From an uncultured Elioraea sp. (GTDB taxonomy: Bacteria; Pseudomonadota; Alphaproteobacteria; Acetobacterales; Acetobacteraceae): a stretch of 28,071 nucleotides of DNA. The position numbers and the translations under genes are program-made. Shown here one piece after another: positions 1 to 7,223 of this stretch. The stretch lies in contig CALKJX010000026.1 in NCBI GenBank assembly GCA_937995555.1, positions 1 to 28,071 of the forward strand, written 5' to 3'. Under the pieces are notes generated by a model. It did not search any database. It was not told where the DNA came from and worked only from the letters and a program-made list of their open reading frames with translations. Each line of letters opens with the position of its first letter. Position 1 is the first letter of the stretch.

Positions 1-711
1 GGGCTGCTGCTCGCCCTCGCGAACGCGCTCAGCCACGACATCTACTACCGGATGATCGACCGGCACGCGCCCACCGGCCGGCGCCTGATCGTCGCGCGCA
101 CCCTGCTGATCACGGTGGCGGTGGTCGCGGCCTATACGGCGGGACATCTCGGCGCCGACATCCTGTTCCTGGTCGCCTGGGCCTTCTCGATCGCGGCGGC
201 CGGTCTGTTCGCGGCCCTGGTGATGGGGGTCTGGTACAAGAAGACCACCAATGCCGGGGCGATCGCCGGCATGGTGGTCGGCTACACGATCACCTTCGGC
301 TACCTGATCTGGAGCGAGTTCGCCGGCCTCAGCCTGCTCGAACTGGTCGGCAGCAAGGAGGCGATCATCCGCGGCTACCAGCAGTACGTCGCGATCGCGC
401 AGATCTCGGCCGAGGCGAAGGCGCCGATCCAGGCGCTGCTCGCAAACCAGGCCGCGATCACCGACGGGCCGCTGCACGGCTGGGCGCTGTGGGCGACCAC
501 CGCGGTCGCGCGCAACCGGGTCGGCACGCAGCTCTGGGGGATCAACAACATCTCCGGCGGCATCTTCGGCGTGCCGATGGCGTTCCTGGTGACCTACGTG
601 GTGAGCCAGTTCACCGCCGCCCCGTCCAAGGCGATGCAGGACTTCGTCGAGTCGATCCGCATCCCCAGGGGCGGCGTGGCCCTGGTCGACAAGGAGCAGG
701 CGGTCGAATAG
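1..711 (+). CDS. Sodium:solute symporter, acetate-type (C-terminal part)
   Basis: The reading frame is open from base 1 and gives the last 236 residues of a sodium:solute symporter; the start lies outside the window. Several hydrophobic segments are visible: one near the first 40 residues (LIVARTLLITVAVVAAYTAG), one with ILFLVAWAFSIAAAGLFAAL, one with AGAIAGMVVGYTITFGYLIW, and a last one with IFGVPMAFLVTYVVSQF. The WYKKTTNAGAIAG loop and the WGINNISGGIFGVP stretch are typical of the acetate-permease-like (ActP/VC_2705) branch. The family couples Na+ entry to uptake of small carboxylates at the inner membrane. The tail after the last helix is hydrophilic and ends EQAVE. The substrate cannot be told from this fragment. 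A 12-bp-stem hairpin follows the stop codon. Confidence 0.88.
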   Translation, partial: GLLLALANALSHDIYYRMIDRHAPTGRRLIVARTLLITVAVVAAYTAGHLGADILFLVAWAFSIAAAGLFAALVMGVWYKKTTNAGAIAGMVVGYTITFGYLIWSEFAGLSLLELVGSKEAIIRGYQQYVAIAQISAEAKAPIQALLANQAAITDGPLHGWALWATTAVARNRVGTQLWGINNISGGIFGVPMAFLVTYVVSQFTAAPSKAMQDFVESIRIPRGGVALVDKEQAVE

Positions 712-734
712 CCGCCGGCTCCGTGCCACTCTCG

Positions 735-763
735 GGGGCGAGGCGGCACCACCGCCTCGCCCC
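735..763 (+). terminator. Hairpin after the symporter gene
   Basis: A perfect 12-bp stem (GGGGCGAGGCGG at 735-746 and CCGCCTCGCCCC at 752-763) with a 5-nt loop lies 24 bases after the symporter stop. Only two T's follow, so it is a weak intrinsic terminator at best. It may instead attenuate or stabilise the transcript, because the next plus-strand gene begins 18 bases later. Confidence 0.55.
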
Positions 764-781
764 TTCCGTCTCCGCAGGACG

Positions 782-1108
782 ATGACCGGCGAGCCCCACT
801 TCATCCTCTCCTACCTGCCGTTCTGGATCCCGCTCTACGCGCTGGCGGTGATCGCCTGGACCTCGCTCGGCCGATTCCTGATGCAGATCTTCGTCCGGCC
901 GGACAGCCCGAACTACATCTGGCGCTTCTTCCGCCTGCTCACCGACTGGTGGCTCGCCGTGATCCGCACCGTCACGCCGCTCTATGTCAGCCCCTTCTAC
1001 CTGCCGCTGCTGGCGGCCCTCTGGGCGTTCGGGCTGCGCTTCGTGTTCGCCATCACCATGTTCGCGCTGGGTCTCGCGCCGCGCATCTCGGAACTGCGCG
1101 GGGGCTGA
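782..1108 (+). CDS. Small membrane protein, possibly YggT-like
   Basis: This 108-residue protein has two or three hydrophobic segments (LPFWIPLYALAVIAWTSLG near residues 12-30, and YLPLLAALWAFGLRFVFAI near 72-90). The central part, NYIWRFFRLLTDWWLAVIR followed by TVTP, recalls the pattern of YggT-family proteins, in which a short loop with a conserved proline and arginine links two membrane helices. That resemblance is by eye only. The ATG follows an AGGA stretch. The gene sits between the symporter and another 108-residue membrane protein (2 bp gap), so all three are probably one transcription unit. Function is unknown; a role with the symporter is an inference from position. Confidence 0.72.
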   Translation: MTGEPHFILSYLPFWIPLYALAVIAWTSLGRFLMQIFVRPDSPNYIWRFFRLLTDWWLAVIRTVTPLYVSPFYLPLLAALWAFGLRFVFAITMFALGLAPRISELRGG

Positions 1109-1110
1109 GT

Positions 1111-1437
1111 GTGACGCCGCAGGGCCTGTTCGTCGCGATCCTCGCCGTGTGCATGACCGGGGCGCTCGCGCACATGATCGGCGGGTCGGTGGTGTTCTTC
1201 ATCGTGTTCCAGACCGCCCCGCTGTGGTGGCCGGAGGTGTTCGGCTTCTACCCGGTCGTGATCGCCTATGCCGCGTCGCTGCTGATCGCCACCGCGACGC
1301 TGATGCTGGGCGGCGTGCCGGCCGCGCTGGTCGAGCGCGCCACCCGTGCCACCGCCCCCGCGCCCACGGCGATGTGGACCTGGCTCGTCTCGGTCGTGCT
1401 GCTCACGCTTGCGGGACTCGCGATCGGCTTCGGCTGA
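1111..1437 (+). CDS. Small membrane protein whose C-terminus lies in a 42-bp repeat
   Basis: A GTG start two bases after the preceding stop gives 108 residues. It has three clear hydrophobic segments: FVAILAVCMTGALAHMIGG, VVFFIVFQTAPLWW running into the FYPVVIAYAASLLIATATLM region, and WTWLVSVVLLTLAGLAIGFG at the very C-terminus. I do not recognise the family. The last eleven residues (LTLAGLAIGFG), the stop codon and the next bases are encoded by a 42-bp sequence that recurs at 6006-6047 outside any recognisable gene. The GTG start is chosen because it gives tight coupling with the upstream gene; the frame is open further upstream but would overlap that gene. No function is proposed. Confidence 0.68.
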   Translation: MTPQGLFVAILAVCMTGALAHMIGGSVVFFIVFQTAPLWWPEVFGFYPVVIAYAASLLIATATLMLGGVPAALVERATRATAPAPTAMWTWLVSVVLLTLAGLAIGFG

Positions 1438-1442
1438 CGGCA
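1401..1442 (+). repeat. 42-bp dispersed repeat, copy 1
   Basis: Bases 1401-1442 match 6006-6047 at 41 of 42 positions; the one difference is T at 1410 against C at 6015. Copy 1 encodes the final residues of the gene at 1111-1437, its TGA stop and the first bases after it. A 7-bp inverted pair (CTTCGGC at 1428-1434, GCCGAAG at 1450-1456) starts inside the repeat and could form a hairpin around the stop codon. Copy 2 has no such partner. Confidence 0.85.
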
Positions 1443-1557
1443 GGACAGGGCCGAAGGCGACGGCTGCGCGATCGTAGCCGGCCAGGTGGGAACCGCGGCG
1501 CCTTGCGCCCCACGGAGCCCGTGCCAGATCATGGCGTCGTTCACGGAAGGAGACGTG

Positions 1558-3021
1558 ATGGAGACGCGACAGATCGGACAGCAGGCGATCGGCCTCGCGG
1601 CACTGGAGGCGCGCATCGCACGCGATCTCGCCCTGATCGCCTACCCCGAGCCGCGCTGGGTACCGGAACGGTTCTCGGCCTCCGGAGAGCGCATCCTCGA
1701 TGTGCTCGTGGTTGGGGCGGGCCAAGGCGGGCTCGCCATCCTGTTCGCCCTGATGCGCGATCGCATCACCAACGTGCTTGCGATCGACCGCAAGCCGGAG
1801 GGGGCCGAGGGTCCCTGGCGGGACATCGCGCGGATGGAGACGCTGCGGTCCTGGAAGACCGTCACCGGCCCCGACCTTGACATCCCTTCCCTCACCTTCC
1901 AGGCGTGGTTCGAGGCCCAGCGGGGCACAGATGCCTTCGCCGCGCTCGACAAGATCCCGAAGGAACTCTGGGCGGACTACCTGCTGTGGTTCCGCCGGAC
2001 CCTCTGCCTGCCGGTGCGCAACGGGGCCGATCTGGTCGCGCTCGCGCCGTGCCGCGAGGGCCTGGCCGCGACGCTGCGCGACGGGGCGGGCGAAGCGACG
2101 CTGATCGCCCGCAAGGTGGTGCTCGCGACCGGCATCGAGACGCCCGGGCGCTGGTGGATGCCGGACGTCGTCGCGGCACTGCCGGCGCGGTTCCGCGCGC
2201 ATACCGGCGACGCCATCGACTTCGCCGCACTCGCCGGCAAGCACGTGGCCGTGCTCGGCGCGGGCGCCTCGGCGTTCGACAACGCCGCCACCGCGCTCGA
2301 GCACGGCGCACGCGTTACCCTGTGCTGCCGTCGGCCCGTCCTGCAGCGGGTGCAGCCCTACAAGCAGATCTCCTATGCCGGATTCTTCCGCGGCTTCCCG
2401 TCCCTCCCGGACGCCGACCGCTGGAAGTGGATGAACCATCTGTTGTCTGTCCGCGAAGCCTTCCCGCGCGAGACCTGGGAGCGGACCACACGGCATGCGG
2501 GTTTCACGCTGCTGACCGGAGCGCCGTGGCTCGGCGCCCGTGTCCTCGGCGACCGCGTCGAGATCGATACCCCCCGCGGTGTCCTCGCCGCGGATTTCAT
2601 CATCTGCGGCACGGGCTTCGAGATGGACGTCGCTGCCCAACCCGCGCTCGCCCCGCATGCCCGCCTGATCGCGACCTGGGGCGATCGCTACCGGCCGCCA
2701 GCAGGGCAGGAGAACCCGCGACTGGCGAAGTTTCCCTATCTCACCCCAGGCTTCGCGCTGACCGAACGCGTGCCGGACACGGCGCCGTGGCTGGCCGACG
2801 TGCACCTGTTCAGTTTCGGCGCGACGGTGAGCTTCGGCCCCTCCGGCAGCTCCATCAATGCCATGAAGTTCGCCGTTCCGCGCCTGACACAGGCGCTCGC
2901 CGCCGACCTGTTCCGCGCCGACGCGGAGGAGCACTATCGGGCGCTGGTCGCCTACGACACGCCGGAGTTCGAGGTACCTGACGAGATGTCGGCGGCGCAA
3001 CTCGGCACGGCGGCTGCATGA
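1558..3021 (+). CDS. FMO-like FAD/NAD(P)-binding monooxygenase or oxidoreductase
   Basis: The 487-residue protein is a two-dinucleotide-binding-domain flavoprotein. An FAD-binding motif VVGAGQGG lies at residues 51-58. A second Rossmann motif, VLGAGASAFDNAA, lies at about 232-244, preceded by a FRAHTGDAIDF stretch in the position of the FMO/Baeyer-Villiger fingerprint. VLATGIETPG at about 188-197 and ICGTGFEMD near 355 are the usual ATG-type motifs. Such enzymes use NAD(P)H and O2 to oxidise a small organic substrate, here unknown. ATG 1558 is chosen because AAGGAG stands 5 bases before it; ATGs at 1486 and 1531 have no comparable site. The gene ends just before a TRAP transporter operon, suggesting it acts on the imported compound (inference). 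It could also be a non-oxygenase flavoprotein. Confidence 0.85.
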   Translation: METRQIGQQAIGLAALEARIARDLALIAYPEPRWVPERFSASGERILDVLVVGAGQGGLAILFALMRDRITNVLAIDRKPEGAEGPWRDIARMETLRSWKTVTGPDLDIPSLTFQAWFEAQRGTDAFAALDKIPKELWADYLLWFRRTLCLPVRNGADLVALAPCREGLAATLRDGAGEATLIARKVVLATGIETPGRWWMPDVVAALPARFRAHTGDAIDFAALAGKHVAVLGAGASAFDNAATALEHGARVTLCCRRPVLQRVQPYKQISYAGFFRGFPSLPDADRWKWMNHLLSVREAFPRETWERTTRHAGFTLLTGAPWLGARVLGDRVEIDTPRGVLAADFIICGTGFEMDVAAQPALAPHARLIATWGDRYRPPAGQENPRLAKFPYLTPGFALTERVPDTAPWLADVHLFSFGATVSFGPSGSSINAMKFAVPRLTQALAADLFRADAEEHYRALVAYDTPEFEVPDEMSAAQLGTAAA

Positions 3022-3062
3022 CCACGTCCCCACGCCATCCCAGTCATCCGGGAGAGACACGA

Positions 3063-4094
3063 ATGCTTCGACGCAGCCTGATCGCCGCCGGCCTCGCCGC
3101 GCCAGCCCTGTTGCCCAGCCGGCGTGCATCCGCCCAGACTTTTACCCTGCGCCTGCACTCCTTCAGTTCGCCGACCGCGCTCGACCACACCATGCACCTC
3201 GATCGCTGGGCGGAGACGGTGGGCCGGGAAAGCGGCGGCCGCATCCGGGTGGAGGTCTATCCCGCCCTGCAGCTCGGCGGCCAAGCCCGCGATCTGGTGC
3301 AGCAGCTCGAGGACGGCGTGGTCGACATCATCTGGACGGTACCCGGCTTCACGCCCGGACGCTTCCCCGGCACCGAGGGGCTCGAGCTTCCGTTCGTGAA
3401 TACCGGCACTTCGACGACGATGAGCCCGGCGGCGATGGAGTTCGCCGAGAAGCACCTCGCCGCGACCGAATACCGCGGCATCAAGATCATCTCGATCCAC
3501 GCCACCGACCGGGCGGTGGTGCACACGACACGCAAGCCCATCCGGTCGCTCGAGGATTTCCGCGGCCTGCGCATCCGGGTCGCAGGTCGCTTCATAGGCG
3601 AGACGATCTCCGCCTTCGGCGCGACCCCGGTCGGCATCCCGTTGCCGGGCGTGTACGAGGCTCTGGCGCGCGGCCAGGTCGACGGAATGATGATCAACTG
3701 GGCGATCACCCTTCCCTACCGCTTCTACGAGGTCGCCAAGTTCCACACCGACACGGCCGTGTTCCAGGGCATGCTGCTGACGCTGATGAGCCGCCGCGCC
3801 TATGACCGCCTGCCGGCGGAGCTGCGCGCGGTGATCGACGCCAACAGCGGCAGCGCCTACGCAAAGAAGATGGGCGAGGTCTGGGACAGCCAGACGGCGC
3901 CTGCCATCGCCGCCAACCGCGGCGCGCCGGGCAACGAGATCATCACGATCTCCGCCGAGGAGCGGGCGCGCTGGGTCGCGGCCGCCAAGCCCGCGCACGA
4001 GACCTGGATCCGCGAGATGAACCGTCTGGGGCGGCCGGGCCAGCAGATGTTCGACGACCTGATGGCGATCACCGCACGGCATGGACGGGTCTGA
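3063..4094 (+). CDS. TRAP transporter substrate-binding protein DctP (system 1)
   Basis: This 343-residue periplasmic solute receptor starts with the signal peptide MLRRSLIAAGLAAPALLPSR, with likely cleavage after RASAQ. The mature part begins TFTLRLHSFSSPT, has YPALQLGGQARDLVQQLEDG and VDIIWTVPGF, and the core motif LRIRVAGRFIGETISAFGATPVGIPLPGVYEALARGQVDG, all typical of the DctP family that binds organic acids. ATG 3063 is preferred over the in-frame ATG at 3018, which overlaps the previous stop, because it follows GGGAGAG and gives a proper signal sequence. The next gene, dctQ, starts inside this one (14-bp overlap). The ligand is unknown; the adjacent flavoprotein is the only clue. Confidence 0.92.
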   Translation: MLRRSLIAAGLAAPALLPSRRASAQTFTLRLHSFSSPTALDHTMHLDRWAETVGRESGGRIRVEVYPALQLGGQARDLVQQLEDGVVDIIWTVPGFTPGRFPGTEGLELPFVNTGTSTTMSPAAMEFAEKHLAATEYRGIKIISIHATDRAVVHTTRKPIRSLEDFRGLRIRVAGRFIGETISAFGATPVGIPLPGVYEALARGQVDGMMINWAITLPYRFYEVAKFHTDTAVFQGMLLTLMSRRAYDRLPAELRAVIDANSGSAYAKKMGEVWDSQTAPAIAANRGAPGNEIITISAEERARWVAAAKPAHETWIREMNRLGRPGQQMFDDLMAITARHGRV

Positions 4095-4572
4095 GGCCGC
4101 GCCGCTCGACCGGCTCGGCCTGGCGGCACGATGGCTCGCGATCGCGGGCGGCGTCCTGCTGCTCGCGGCCATGGGAGTGACGGTGGCGTCGGTGCTGTCG
4201 GCCGCCTTCGGGCGGCCGATCCTCGGCGATACCGAGATCGTCGAGATGCTCGTCGGCGTGGCGATCGCCTGGTTCATGCCGTGGTGCCAGGTGCGGCGGG
4301 CGCACATCCGGCTTGACGTGTTCACCGCGCGTGCCCCTGCCCGGGTGAAGCAGGGGCTGGATGCCGCCGTCGGCATGCTGGTCGCCCTGGTCGTCGCCGT
4401 GCTCGCCTGGCGCCTGATCCAGGGCGGCATCGACATGCACGAGCGCGGCCGCGCGACGATGTTCCTGCAGCTGCCGATGTGGTGGGGCTACGGCGCCGCT
4501 GCCCTCGGCATGGCGCTCTGGACCGCCGAAACCGTGCGGCAGGCTTGGTCGGGACCGCGACGTCGGACATGA
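4081..4572 (+). CDS. TRAP transporter small permease DctQ (system 1)
   Basis: The 163-residue protein has the four-helix layout of DctQ subunits: LAARWLAIAGGVLLLAAMGV, the helix containing EIVEMLVGVAIAWFMPW, a third with AAVGMLVALVVAVLAWRLI, and a fourth with MWWGYGAAALGMALWTAETV. The CQVRRAHIRLDVF stretch after helix two is the conserved DctQ loop. It pairs with the large permease in the inner membrane. It overlaps dctP by 14 bp and dctM by 4 bp (ATGA), so translational coupling is very likely. Confidence 0.9.
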   Translation: MDGSEAAPLDRLGLAARWLAIAGGVLLLAAMGVTVASVLSAAFGRPILGDTEIVEMLVGVAIAWFMPWCQVRRAHIRLDVFTARAPARVKQGLDAAVGMLVALVVAVLAWRLIQGGIDMHERGRATMFLQLPMWWGYGAAALGMALWTAETVRQAWSGPRRRT

Positions 4573-5885
4573 CGCCGCAGGACATCGGCGCCGCCATGTT
4601 CGGCGGCATCGCCGTGCTGCTGCTGGGGCGCGTGCCGGTCGGCATCGCGATGCTGGTCGCAGGTGGCGCCGGCTATGCCGCGATCGCCGGATGGTGGCCG
4701 CTGCTGAACACGCTGAAGACGCTCTCCTTCAGCCGCTTCTCGTCCTACACGCTCTCGGTGATTCCGCTGTTCCTGCTGATGGGCGAGTTCGCGACCAAGG
4801 GCGGCATGAACGCCGCGCTGTTCCGCGCCGCCCGCGCCTGGTTCGGCCACTGGCGCGGCGGCCTCGCCCTTGCGACCATCGGCGGCTGCGCCGCCTTCGG
4901 CGCCATCTGCGGCTCCTCGCTCGCGACCGCCGCGACGATGAGCAAGGTGGCATGGCCGGAGATGCGCCGCGCCGGCTACTCGCCCGCGCTCGCCACCGGC
5001 ACGCTGGCGGCCGGCGGCACGCTCGGCATCCTGATCCCGCCGTCGATCATTCTCGTCATCTACGCGATCTACACCGAGCAATCGATCGGCAACCTGTTCA
5101 TCGCCGCCGCTGTGCCCGGCCTGCTCGCGACGGTCGGCTACATGCTGGTGGTGCATCTGTATGCGCGGCTGAGCCCGGCCGCAGCGCCCCCGTCGCCACG
5201 CCTGCCGTGGCGACGGCGCCTCGCGGAGAGCCGCGAGATCTGGCCCGCGGCGCTGGTGTTCCTGCTGGTGGTGATCGGCATCTACGACGGCTGGTTCTCG
5301 CCCACCGAGGGCGCGGCCGTGGGGGCCGCGGCCGTCGGGCTGCTCGCGGTGACGATCGGCGGGATGCGGGGCAAGGAGTTGGTCGAGAGCCTGCTCGCCA
5401 CCGCGGAGACGTCGGCACTCATGTTCGTCATCCTGCTGGGGGCCGAACTGTTCTCCGCCGCGCTCGCCCTCTCGCGCCTGCCGACCGCGCTGTCCGGCTG
5501 GGTCGTTTCGCTCGGCCTCGGCCCGATGACGGTGCTCGCCGTCATCCTCGGCGCGTATCTGTTGCTCGGCTGCGCCATGGAAAGCCTCGCCATGGTGCTG
5601 CTGACCCTGCCGGTGTTCGTGCCGCTGATGCTCGCGCTCGATTTCGGCATGAACCAGACCCAGCTCCTCGTCTGGTTCGGCATCCTGGTGCTGGTGGCCG
5701 TCGAGGTCGGCATGATCTCGCCGCCGTTCGGACTCAACCTGTTCGTGATCAACGCGCTGGCGAAGGATGTGCCGATGACCGCGACGTGGCGCGGCGTGGT
5801 CGGCTTCTGCGCCTCCGATGCCGTGCGCCTCGTGCTGCTGGCCGCGTTTCCCGGCATCTCGCTCTGGCTGCCCGGATTGGCCTGA
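4569..5885 (+). CDS. TRAP transporter large permease DctM (system 1)
   Basis: The protein has 438 residues, the usual DctM length, and is hydrophobic throughout. Diagnostic stretches are SVIPLFLLMGEFA, AAFGAICGSSLATAATM (the first ion/substrate-binding repeat), GGTLGILIPPSIILVIYAIY, SPTEGAAVGAA, and VAVEVGMISPPFGLNLFVIN in the second repeat. It is the Na+-driven channel subunit. ATG 4569 overlaps the dctQ stop as ATGA; the longer open frame back to 4479 is a shadow inside dctQ. It is the last gene of the operon; a short hairpin (GCGGGC/GCCCGC, 5892-5906) follows without a T-run. Confidence 0.93.
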   Translation: MTPQDIGAAMFGGIAVLLLGRVPVGIAMLVAGGAGYAAIAGWWPLLNTLKTLSFSRFSSYTLSVIPLFLLMGEFATKGGMNAALFRAARAWFGHWRGGLALATIGGCAAFGAICGSSLATAATMSKVAWPEMRRAGYSPALATGTLAAGGTLGILIPPSIILVIYAIYTEQSIGNLFIAAAVPGLLATVGYMLVVHLYARLSPAAAPPSPRLPWRRRLAESREIWPAALVFLLVVIGIYDGWFSPTEGAAVGAAAVGLLAVTIGGMRGKELVESLLATAETSALMFVILLGAELFSAALALSRLPTALSGWVVSLGLGPMTVLAVILGAYLLLGCAMESLAMVLLTLPVFVPLMLALDFGMNQTQLLVWFGILVLVAVEVGMISPPFGLNLFVINALAKDVPMTATWRGVVGFCASDAVRLVLLAAFPGISLWLPGLA

Positions 5886-6072
5886 GGACGAGCGGGCACG
5901 GCCCGCCCGCATCGCTGCGCCCCGCACTCCGGGCCGTCCGACCGCGGTCATGAGATGTCGGCGGCGGGCCGGGGCGCGGCGAGGAGTCCCGCGCCACGCA
6001 CACCGGCTCACGCTCGCGGGACTCGCGATCGGCTTCGGCTGACGGCACACTGGGCCCCTCAGGGAGCGCTCC
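5886..6072. other. Non-coding stretch between TRAP operon 1 and a small membrane gene
   Basis: This 187-bp interval holds a 6-bp-stem hairpin at 5892-5906 just after dctM and the second copy of the 42-bp repeat at 6006-6047. A short frame crossing it also ends in LTLAGLAIGFG and TGA, but its upstream residues are arginine-rich and unlike a protein, so I do not call a gene. No convincing sigma-70 promoter was seen. Confidence 0.6.
6006..6047 (+). repeat. 42-bp dispersed repeat, copy 2
   Basis: It matches 1401-1442 at 41 of 42 bases. Here it lies between genes, 25 bp before the ATG at 6073. The copies are 4.6 kb apart in the same orientation, and flanking bases on both sides differ, so the edges of the match are sharp. 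Confidence 0.85.
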
Positions 6073-6465
6073 ATGGACCGCATCCTGGCTGTCGCCGACC
6101 AGACCATCCGCCGTGCCTGCGCCTTCGCCGGCTTGGGCGTGGCGTTCACCATGCTCGCCCTCTCCTTCGACATGGTGCTGGCGTTCCGCGCCGGCGCCGT
6201 GCTCACAAGCGCCGTGTTCGCGATGCTGCTCTGGCTCGGCCATCGCGCGCCGCGGGCGGATGTGCGCCGCACCGAACTCTGGTCGGTGGTCGGGCGCGGG
6301 CTGCGGCTGTCGCGCGAGCGGAGCCAAGCGCTGCTCGGCCGCGTGCTGCGCGAACGGTATCTGTGGCACGCGGACCGCGCGGCGATCCTGGCGATGGGGT
6401 TCTGGGCCATGGCCGCGATGACGTGGCTGCTCAGACTCATGCGCGGCACAGCCGGATCCGTCTGA
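6073..6465 (+). CDS. Uncharacterised small membrane protein
   Basis: This 130-residue protein has two N-terminal hydrophobic segments (ACAFAGLGVAFTMLALSF and LTSAVFAMLLWLGH), an arginine-rich cytoplasmic-looking middle (RGLRLSRERSQALLGRVLRE), and a third hydrophobic stretch near the end (AILAMGFWAMAAMTWLLRLM). I do not recognise it. An AGGGAG stretch precedes the ATG. It converges on the minus-strand gene at 6472 with only 6 bp between their ends, and no hairpin separates them. Confidence 0.65.
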   Translation: MDRILAVADQTIRRACAFAGLGVAFTMLALSFDMVLAFRAGAVLTSAVFAMLLWLGHRAPRADVRRTELWSVVGRGLRLSRERSQALLGRVLRERYLWHADRAAILAMGFWAMAAMTWLLRLMRGTAGSV

Positions 6466-6471
6466 GGCCCG

Positions 6472-7215
6472 TCAGCGCTCCGGCACGGCAAGCCGCTCCG
6501 CGGTGCCGAGCCGCGTGATGCGTACTGTCGCCGGCGCGTCGGCGACTTCGGGTGACAGCCCGGCGACGACCAGCACCGCACCCGCGGGCAGCCCGCCCGC
6601 GGTACGCGCCTCCTCGGCAGCCGCGACAAGGGCGACGCCGACATCGACGGCACCGCGCCAGACGTCGGGTTCGACGGATGCCGCCAGCGGCTTCAGGATC
6701 GCCTCCTGCCAGCCGGCGCGGGCGGGCGGCCCGAACAGCACGAGGCCCAGCCCGGCGAGATCGGCCACATGCTGCGGCAGATCAGGCGGCCCGTCCGCAA
6801 AACGTGTCTGGGCCAGATCGATCGCCACATGCAGCGAGGCGATGCGCGCCGCCACCTCCTTGACCCGCCAGGGCCGCACACGCGGGGACAGCGCCGCGCC
6901 GAGCTGGGCGACCACGGCGAGCGTGCAACGGCGCCTGCCGGGGCCGGGCGGCGGCGCGGCGGCCGGGCTGCGGAGCAGCCGCCCCTCGATGAGCGGCCCG
7001 GCGACCGCGCCTGTGCCGTCGAAGCGGGGCGCCAGCCTGAGGCCGATCGAAACGAGCCCGAGCTGTTCGAGCGCGAGCGCGGCGATCCGCCGTCCGGCCG
7101 CCACCGTGCCCGGCCGGCAGGTCTCGGGCAGCACCAGCGGCGCGTCGGCATCGCCCACCGCCTCGGCGACCAGCAGTGCCGCCTGACGCGCGGCGGCAGA
7201 GGTGAAACGCGGCAT
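6472..7215 (-). CDS. Degenerate 2-keto-4-pentenoate hydratase-like protein
   Basis: The 247-residue protein resembles the hydratase/decarboxylase (MhpD-like, fumarylacetoacetase-fold) family in layout. It starts with a helical region (ARQAALLVAEAV, PETCRPGTVAAGRRIAALAL), then GPLIEGRLLRSP where family members have their substrate-pocket loop, and ends in a region with GLPAGAVLVVAGLSPEV resembling the family's final beta segments. The family's acidic metal ligands are expected around residues 97-103, where this protein reads CTLAVVA, so metal-dependent hydratase activity looks lost. The gene starts 8 bp after dctM of TRAP system 2 and is probably cotranscribed. It may be a binding protein or an inactive remnant; the family call is by eye. 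Confidence 0.55.
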   Translation of the reverse strand: MPRFTSAAARQAALLVAEAVGDADAPLVLPETCRPGTVAAGRRIAALALEQLGLVSIGLRLAPRFDGTGAVAGPLIEGRLLRSPAAAPPPGPGRRRCTLAVVAQLGAALSPRVRPWRVKEVAARIASLHVAIDLAQTRFADGPPDLPQHVADLAGLGLVLFGPPARAGWQEAILKPLAASVEPDVWRGAVDVGVALVAAAEEARTAGGLPAGAVLVVAGLSPEVADAPATVRITRLGTAERLAVPER

Positions 7216-7223
7216 CGCGCTCC

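Noticed and set aside
997..3129. A 710-residue open frame on the minus strand
   Set aside because: It is antisense to the flavoprotein and membrane genes, is very rich in arginine, glutamate and histidine without domains, and reflects the high GC third-position bias.
2983..5966. A 15-bp match, GAGATGTCGGCGGCG, at 2983-2997 and 5952-5966
   Set aside because: Its length is within chance expectation for GC-rich sequence of this size, it lacks shared flanks, and one copy is inside coding sequence.
5818..6042. A possible 74-residue gene ending in LTLAGLAIGFG
   Set aside because: The upstream residues are an arginine/proline-rich shadow of the dctM end; only the repeat portion resembles protein.
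4488..6653. A 721-residue minus-strand open frame opposite TRAP system 1
   Set aside because: It is low-complexity (QQQHGDAAEHGG-like composition), with no domain or ribosome-binding site, and is opposite clear DctQ and DctM genes.
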